From contig JAIVFU010000041.1 of NCBI GenBank assembly GCA_020829485.1, positions 1 to 60,090 on the forward strand: 60,090 nucleotides of DNA, read 5' to 3'. Numbering within the stretch: position 1 is the stretch's first letter; every line of letters starts with the position of its first letter. The notes beneath the pieces were generated by a model that worked only from the letters and a program-made list of their open reading frames with translations, ran no database searches and was not told the origin of the DNA. This document shows, in pieces, positions 56,279 through 60,090 of the stretch. The position numbers and the translations under genes are program-made. Source of the DNA: Nostoc sp. CHAB 5834 (GTDB taxonomy: Bacteria > Cyanobacteriota > Cyanobacteriia > Cyanobacteriales > Nostocaceae).

Positions 56279-56493
56279 TACAGCAGTTTTCAATAGTCTG
56301 CAATACATACAGTAGGGGCGCACAGATGTGCGCCCGCCCATTAATCTATAAATGTGTAGCAGCTTAAAACAGGGTATAAGAACGACTATTGCTTAGTCAA
56401 AAATTTTTTTGAGTGGTGTGATAGGAAAGCGATCGCAGTTGGGTAAGTTATATCTAGAACACCCAACCACATCCTACACCAGGGAAAACACTT

Positions 56494-57042
56494 ATGAAAA
56501 CCGAATTGAAAGCAAAGTTTCTCCAACACATCATCGGCAAAAAGAAGGAAAACGAAGGTTTCACACTTATTGAATTACTAGTAGTAATTATTATTATCGG
56601 TATTTTGTCTGCGATCGCACTACCTTCTTTCTTAAACCAAGCTAACAAAGGTAAGCAGTCAGAAGCGAAACAGTATGCTGGCTCCATGAACCGCGCTCAA
56701 CAAGCATATTTCTTAGAAAATGGTGCATTCACCACCGGGCTGAATGAATTAGGTATGGGTATTAAAAGCCAAACCGAGAACTACATATATGACGTTGCTG
56801 CAAATGCAACTTCCAGTGCTACCGTTGGCGTTGCTAACAATGGTAGGTCTTTGAAAGCACCACTTAAATCCTATGTAGGTGTTGTGAGTTTGTCTATACA
56901 ACCAGGAGGTACTAGTGAAGCAACCACTTTGGCAGTTTTGTGTGAGACTAATTCAGTTGGCGTTGGTACATCGCAGATCCCTGTCTTTGGTAACGGAGAA
57001 GCTAGTTGTCCTGCAAACTACTCGCCACTAAAGTCTAAGTAG
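56494..57042 (+). CDS. pilA: Type IV major pilin PilA
   Basis: This 182-residue pilin precursor has a 22-residue leader ending in Gly22. PilD would cut before Phe23 in F-T-L-I-E-L-L, with the essential Glu5 of the mature chain. A hydrophobic helix (V-V-I-I-I-I-G-I-L-S-A-I-A-L-P) follows. Two Cys near the C-terminus (L-C-E-T and S-C-P-A) probably form the D-region disulfide. The protein polymerises into the pili that drive hormogonium gliding. AGGGA precedes the ATG. A terminator follows at 57081, so pilA is likely its own main transcript, with read-through to ogtA. Confidence 0.95.
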   Translation: MKTELKAKFLQHIIGKKKENEGFTLIELLVVIIIIGILSAIALPSFLNQANKGKQSEAKQYAGSMNRAQQAYFLENGAFTTGLNELGMGIKSQTENYIYDVAANATSSATVGVANNGRSLKAPLKSYVGVVSLSIQPGGTSEATTLAVLCETNSVGVGTSQIPVFGNGEASCPANYSPLKSK

Positions 57043-57080
57043 AATCCTTAGTTGTATCAAATTGATTGAAACATTCATGG

Positions 57081-57117
57081 AGTGGGTAGTATGTACTACC
57101 CACTTTGATTTTGTTTT
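57081..57117 (+). terminator. Rho-independent terminator after pilA
   Basis: AGTGGGTAGTA pairs perfectly with TACTACCCACT across a 2-base loop (in practice about 4 bases) and is followed by TTGATTTTGTTTT, 39 bases after the pilA stop. Confidence 0.9.
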
Positions 57118-57159
57118 AAATTTCTGCAATAGTACTCGCTCGCCTAAAAATTCTTAGCT

Positions 57160-59370
57160 ATGACTTCTGTACCACTTTATACTAATATCACCTCCTTAGA
57201 GCAGCAAGCGCAACAATATTTCATTAAAGGCAGCTACAGTCAAGCTGCTAACTATTATGAGCAAGCTATTGAAACAGAACCAGAAGTGAAATCTCACTAC
57301 TGGAACTTAGGATTAATGTTGCTATTACAGGGGCAAGAGACAGAAGCACAGATGACTTGGCTGCTGGGTATAGGAGAGGGAGAAGTTCAAGAAGTTGAGC
57401 AGTGGACAAGTGAATTGATACAGGTTCTGCAAACCGAAGCTGAACGCAGAAAGACGCTAGCAGACTATAAAGTTGCTTGGGCAATTCGTCAGCATATCCG
57501 GGAAATAAATCCCACGGATGTTAACAATCTGTTGTATTTGATTGAGCTAGCTATCAAACAGGAAACGCTTATTGATGATGAATTAACTTCTCTAGGAGTG
57601 ATTGAGTTAATTCAGTCAGAACCAATAGTAGATATTCAGCTATTGTTGCAGGTGTTGGAGAGTATTCTCAATTACGATCCTTTACATCCCGCAGTCCCAG
57701 CATTTGCAGAAGCTTGTCTAGCTCATGTTCACGAGCCTCAATCTTTCATTAATATTTTGCTTCCAGCTACAGTTAAAATTGCCCACTCGATGCGGCAATC
57801 GAAACTTGCGGCGTTACTCCTAGAGCTAGGTTTACGTCTCGAACCTGAAAATCTAGCAATTTTACGCCATCTGGCTGCTTTTTATCTCAAAGCCAATGAT
57901 TATTCTAAAGGGATAGAAGTAGCAAAGTTATGCTACTCGCTATCAAATACATTAATTGATAAAATTTTTGCAATACACCTACTCCATCGAGGATTAATGG
58001 ATTGCCCTGCTTGTTGGGAAGAAGCCTGTGAAGTTTTCCAACAGCAGCAAAATCTGATGATGTTACTGTTAGAAGAAAAATCTCTAAATTTGAGTTCAGA
58101 ACAGGTTCTACATCTATTTAATTCCAATTATTTCGCCCCATATTTACAAGATAATATTCAAAAAAATAGATATGTTCAGAATCAAATTGCCAGTCTTTGT
58201 CAGTTGAATGTAGAAAACTATGCTAGCAACGAAGTACAGCGATATCAACAGCGAACTTCTAAAGGGCGAAATAGCAAGCTAAAAATTGGATACTTATCAC
58301 ATTGTTTATCTAGGCATTCAGTCGGCTGGTTGGCGCGGTGGTTGATTCAGCATCATAACCGCGAACAATTTGATATGTATGGCTATTTTATAAATTATAA
58401 ACAGATAAGTGATCCGCTACAAGAATGGTATGTTCCGCAATTCAGTCAAGCCTATAAAGGTGGAATCTATAGCGACGACATTGCTGAAAAAATTTACCAA
58501 GATGAGATTGATATTTTAATTGATTTGGATAGCATCACTTTAGATGTAACTTGTGAAATCATGGCGCTAAAACCTGCACCTGTGCAAGTAACATGGTTGG
58601 GTTGGGATGCTTCGGGAATACCAGCAGTTGATTACTTTATAGCTGATCCTTATGTTTTGCCAGAATCTGCTCAGGAGTACTATACAGAAAAAATCTGGAG
58701 ATTGCCCCAAACTTACATAGCAGTAGATGGTTTTGAGGTGGCTGTACCTACTCTACGGCGGGATTCTCTAAATATTCCTAATGATGCCGTCATCTATCTC
58801 AGCGCTCAGAGAGGATATAAACGCCACCCAGATACAGCGCGATGGCAATTGAAAATTATCAAAGAAGTTCCCAATAGCTATTTCTTGATTAAAGGGTTAG
58901 CAGACTCTGAAGCTGTGGAGAAATTTTTTATGCAGCTAGCAGAGGAAGAGGGTGTAGGATGCGATCGCCTACGATTTTTGCCTCAAGATTTCTCTGAGGC
59001 TGTCCACAGAGCAAATTTAGCGATCGCTGATGTTGTATTAGATACTTTTCCTTACAACGGAGCGACAACAACCCTAGAAACATTGTGGATGGGTATCCCC
59101 TTAGTGACGCGAGTTGGTGAACAGTTTGCAGCGCGTAATAGCTACACCATGATGATAAATGCGGGTATCACAGAAGGCATTGCCTGGACAGATGAAGAGT
59201 ATGTAGAGTGGGGTGTACGCTTGGGGAAAGATGAGGCTTTACGCCAGCAAGTTGCTTTGAAACTGAAAGCATCTCGACAAACAGCACCTCTTTGGAATGG
59301 TAAGCAGTTTACCCGTGAAATGGAGAAGGCTTACAAGGAAATGTGGCAGAACTATATTGACAAAAAATAA
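57160..59370 (+). CDS. ogtA: OGT-type glycosyltransferase (GT41) OgtA
   Basis: This 736-residue protein has an N-terminal helical region with TPR-like repeats (about 10-320) and a C-terminal GT41 catalytic region (about 370-736), the architecture of SPINDLY/O-GlcNAc transferases. Supporting segments are I-G-Y-L-S-H-C-L-S-R-H-S-V, V-T-W-L-G-W-D-A-S-G-I, and D-V-V-L-D-T-F-P-Y-N-G-A-T-T-T. It transfers a sugar, probably GlcNAc, to Ser/Thr. The gene follows pilA by 117 bases. In Nostoc punctiforme an ogtA gene beside pilA is reported to be required for hormogonium motility. The target protein is unknown. Confidence 0.9.
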   Translation: MTSVPLYTNITSLEQQAQQYFIKGSYSQAANYYEQAIETEPEVKSHYWNLGLMLLLQGQETEAQMTWLLGIGEGEVQEVEQWTSELIQVLQTEAERRKTLADYKVAWAIRQHIREINPTDVNNLLYLIELAIKQETLIDDELTSLGVIELIQSEPIVDIQLLLQVLESILNYDPLHPAVPAFAEACLAHVHEPQSFINILLPATVKIAHSMRQSKLAALLLELGLRLEPENLAILRHLAAFYLKANDYSKGIEVAKLCYSLSNTLIDKIFAIHLLHRGLMDCPACWEEACEVFQQQQNLMMLLLEEKSLNLSSEQVLHLFNSNYFAPYLQDNIQKNRYVQNQIASLCQLNVENYASNEVQRYQQRTSKGRNSKLKIGYLSHCLSRHSVGWLARWLIQHHNREQFDMYGYFINYKQISDPLQEWYVPQFSQAYKGGIYSDDIAEKIYQDEIDILIDLDSITLDVTCEIMALKPAPVQVTWLGWDASGIPAVDYFIADPYVLPESAQEYYTEKIWRLPQTYIAVDGFEVAVPTLRRDSLNIPNDAVIYLSAQRGYKRHPDTARWQLKIIKEVPNSYFLIKGLADSEAVEKFFMQLAEEEGVGCDRLRFLPQDFSEAVHRANLAIADVVLDTFPYNGATTTLETLWMGIPLVTRVGEQFAARNSYTMMINAGITEGIAWTDEEYVEWGVRLGKDEALRQQVALKLKASRQTAPLWNGKQFTREMEKAYKEMWQNYIDKK

Positions 59371-59422
59371 GCTCGTAGTAAGGTAGGACTTACGCAAGTG
59401 TCACAAAAAATTAAAACTTTTA

Positions 59423-59477
59423 GTTTGTAGTAAGGGCTTCAGCCCTGATTTTGAGGACTTTAGTCCTCACTACAAAC
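59423..59477. repeat. Composite REP-like element (two hairpins in an outer stem)
   Basis: GTTTGTAGT (59423-59431) pairs with ACTACAAAC (59469-59477). Inside are AGGGCT-TC-AGCCCT (59433-59446) and GAGGACT-TT-AGTCCTC (59453-59468). It lies at the stop codon side of the RAYT gene, as expected for REP sequences mobilised by such transposases. Confidence 0.88.
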
Positions 59478-59478
59478 A

Positions 59479-59931
59479 TTAAAAATTATCCCAATCTTTA
59501 CCATAATCTTGGACTGGATATTGAGTCCAACAATCACGCAGCCATTGCCGTCCACAAGCTTGTAAATACCAATGAACACTACTTTCAACCCAGTCATAAG
59601 GAGATTTGACTAAACCATGTTTAACTGGGTTGTAATGAATATAGTTAATAGTTGTATAATAATGTCTTTCGGAGCGAATAGCGCGATCGCTCCAACGATA
59701 CCAAATTTTTCTCTTAGTAATATTGTCCTCTATATTCCACTGTCGAGAAAGCGCACCATGTATTCTACGAAACAATTCACCTAATACATCAAAATTCTCA
59801 ATATAAACCAGTAGATGATAATGATTAGGCAAAACAACCCAAGCACAAACTCTTAAGTTCGTAGTGAGCGCTTCAGCGCTCCTCTCTTCATTTCCACCTC
59901 CACCAAATCTATCAAAAATCATATCTAGCAA
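59479..59931 (-). CDS. REP-associated tyrosine transposase (RAYT, Y1 family), 5'-truncated
   Basis: The 150-residue frame has the HUH motif in V-L-P-N-H-Y-H-L-L-V and the later N-Y-I-H-Y-N-P-V-K-H-G-L, both typical of IS200-like Y1 transposases of the RAYT branch. The Tyr of the helix after the HUH motif (H-Y-Y-T-T-I) may be the nucleophile. The start looks wrong: homology (H-T-E-S-R-R-Q-Q-L-L) begins before the first ATG and is cut by an in-frame TAA, so the N-terminal part is missing. A REP-like hairpin at 59861-59886 is read as extra residues E-E-R-S-A-E-A-L. Such enzymes nick and move REP palindromes. Confidence 0.8.
   Translation of the reverse strand: MLDMIFDRFGGGGNEERSAEALTTNLRVCAWVVLPNHYHLLVYIENFDVLGELFRRIHGALSRQWNIEDNITKRKIWYRWSDRAIRSERHYYTTINYIHYNPVKHGLVKSPYDWVESSVHWYLQACGRQWLRDCWTQYPVQDYGKDWDNF
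59861..59886. repeat. REP-like hairpin inside the RAYT gene
   Basis: GTAGTGAGCGCT-TC-AGCGCTC: a 7-base stem (59866-59872 with 59875-59881) with the same GTAGT lead and TC loop as the hairpin at 59433. It forms an in-frame insert in the transposase. Confidence 0.8.
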
Positions 59932-60090
59932 TTGCTGACGACGAGATTCGGTGTGTATATGACCTTAACGGGTGACAACCTAGCTACAAAGCTTGTTGTA
60001 TAAGAGAAAGAGCATAAAAGCCCCTCTGAAAATATAGGCGTTTATGAGGTTTTTGGGCAATCAGATTCAGCACCCAATCGGCCCATAATT
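59932..60090. other. Right edge of the window
   Basis: The first 40 bases still encode the truncated N-terminus of the RAYT frame. Beyond that I see no clear gene; the rest may be the end of an element cut by the window edge. Confidence 0.4.

Overview
This window comes from a filamentous, Nostoc/Anabaena-type cyanobacterium. The evidence is the very frequent octamer GCGATCGC (HIP1), the many heptameric short tandem repeats of the Nostocales type (TCATTGG, GGGGAGT, TAATGAC and relatives), and cyanobacterial genes such as cruF, a PixJ-type bilin photoreceptor operon, NTRC, a DUF3110 protein, a cyanobacterial TamB and the pilA-ogtA pair. No rRNA, tRNA or CRISPR array was seen.

Layout. 0-4.6 kb: heptamer array, cruF (carotenoid hydratase), potD-potB (polyamine ABC transporter, no potA/potC nearby) and a Uma2-type gene. 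4.6-15.3 kb: a complete minus-strand phototaxis operon read pixG-pixH-pixI-pixJ-pixL (PatA-type regulator, CheY, CheW, tandem cyanobacteriochrome receptor, CheA hybrid kinase). A four-helix-bundle gene flanked by heptamer repeats has entered it between pixJ and pixL. 15.9-25 kb: murQ, a DUF3110 gene, a giant tamB, an Rpn/DUF2887-type gene and an orphan sugar ABC permease. 25-32.6 kb: GIY-YIG protein, an AT-rich orphan membrane protein, a FecE-like ATPase with an unusual phased repeat array upstream, a tocopherol-methyltransferase-like enzyme, and ktrB-ktrA (potassium uptake). 32.7-37.2 kb: TPR protein, queA, yraN and a lumenal-type pentapeptide protein. 37.5-42.4 kb: an accessory island with decayed fragments (Uma2, aspartic protease), a putative C5-methyltransferase/PD-(D/E)XK restriction pair, and a HigA-like antitoxin beside a frameshifted toxin. 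42.5-50 kb: amidase, pyrG, a duplicated-domain protein and a TpsA-type haemagglutinin left from a collapsed tandem array. 50-60 kb: ROK kinase, Opp/Dpp-type permease, PIN toxin-antitoxin pair, NTRC, a methyltransferase, pilA, ogtA and a RAYT-type transposase with REP-like palindromes.

How the parts relate. The pix operon (direction of movement in light) and pilA-ogtA (the pilus motor's major subunit and a glycosyltransferase needed for hormogonium motility in a relative) belong to the same behaviour, gliding phototaxis. The strongest general theme is repeat DNA entering genes. Stop-free heptamers form in-frame inserts in TamB, QueA, YraN and perhaps PixL. Palindromic elements form in-frame peptides in AmiC, a pentapeptide protein and TpsA. 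A REP-like hairpin sits inside the RAYT gene itself. The most intriguing unexplained sequence is the six-site array at 28.9-29.1 kb, whose sites are spaced by 21, 42, 21, 42 and 41 bp upstream of the FecE-like gene.
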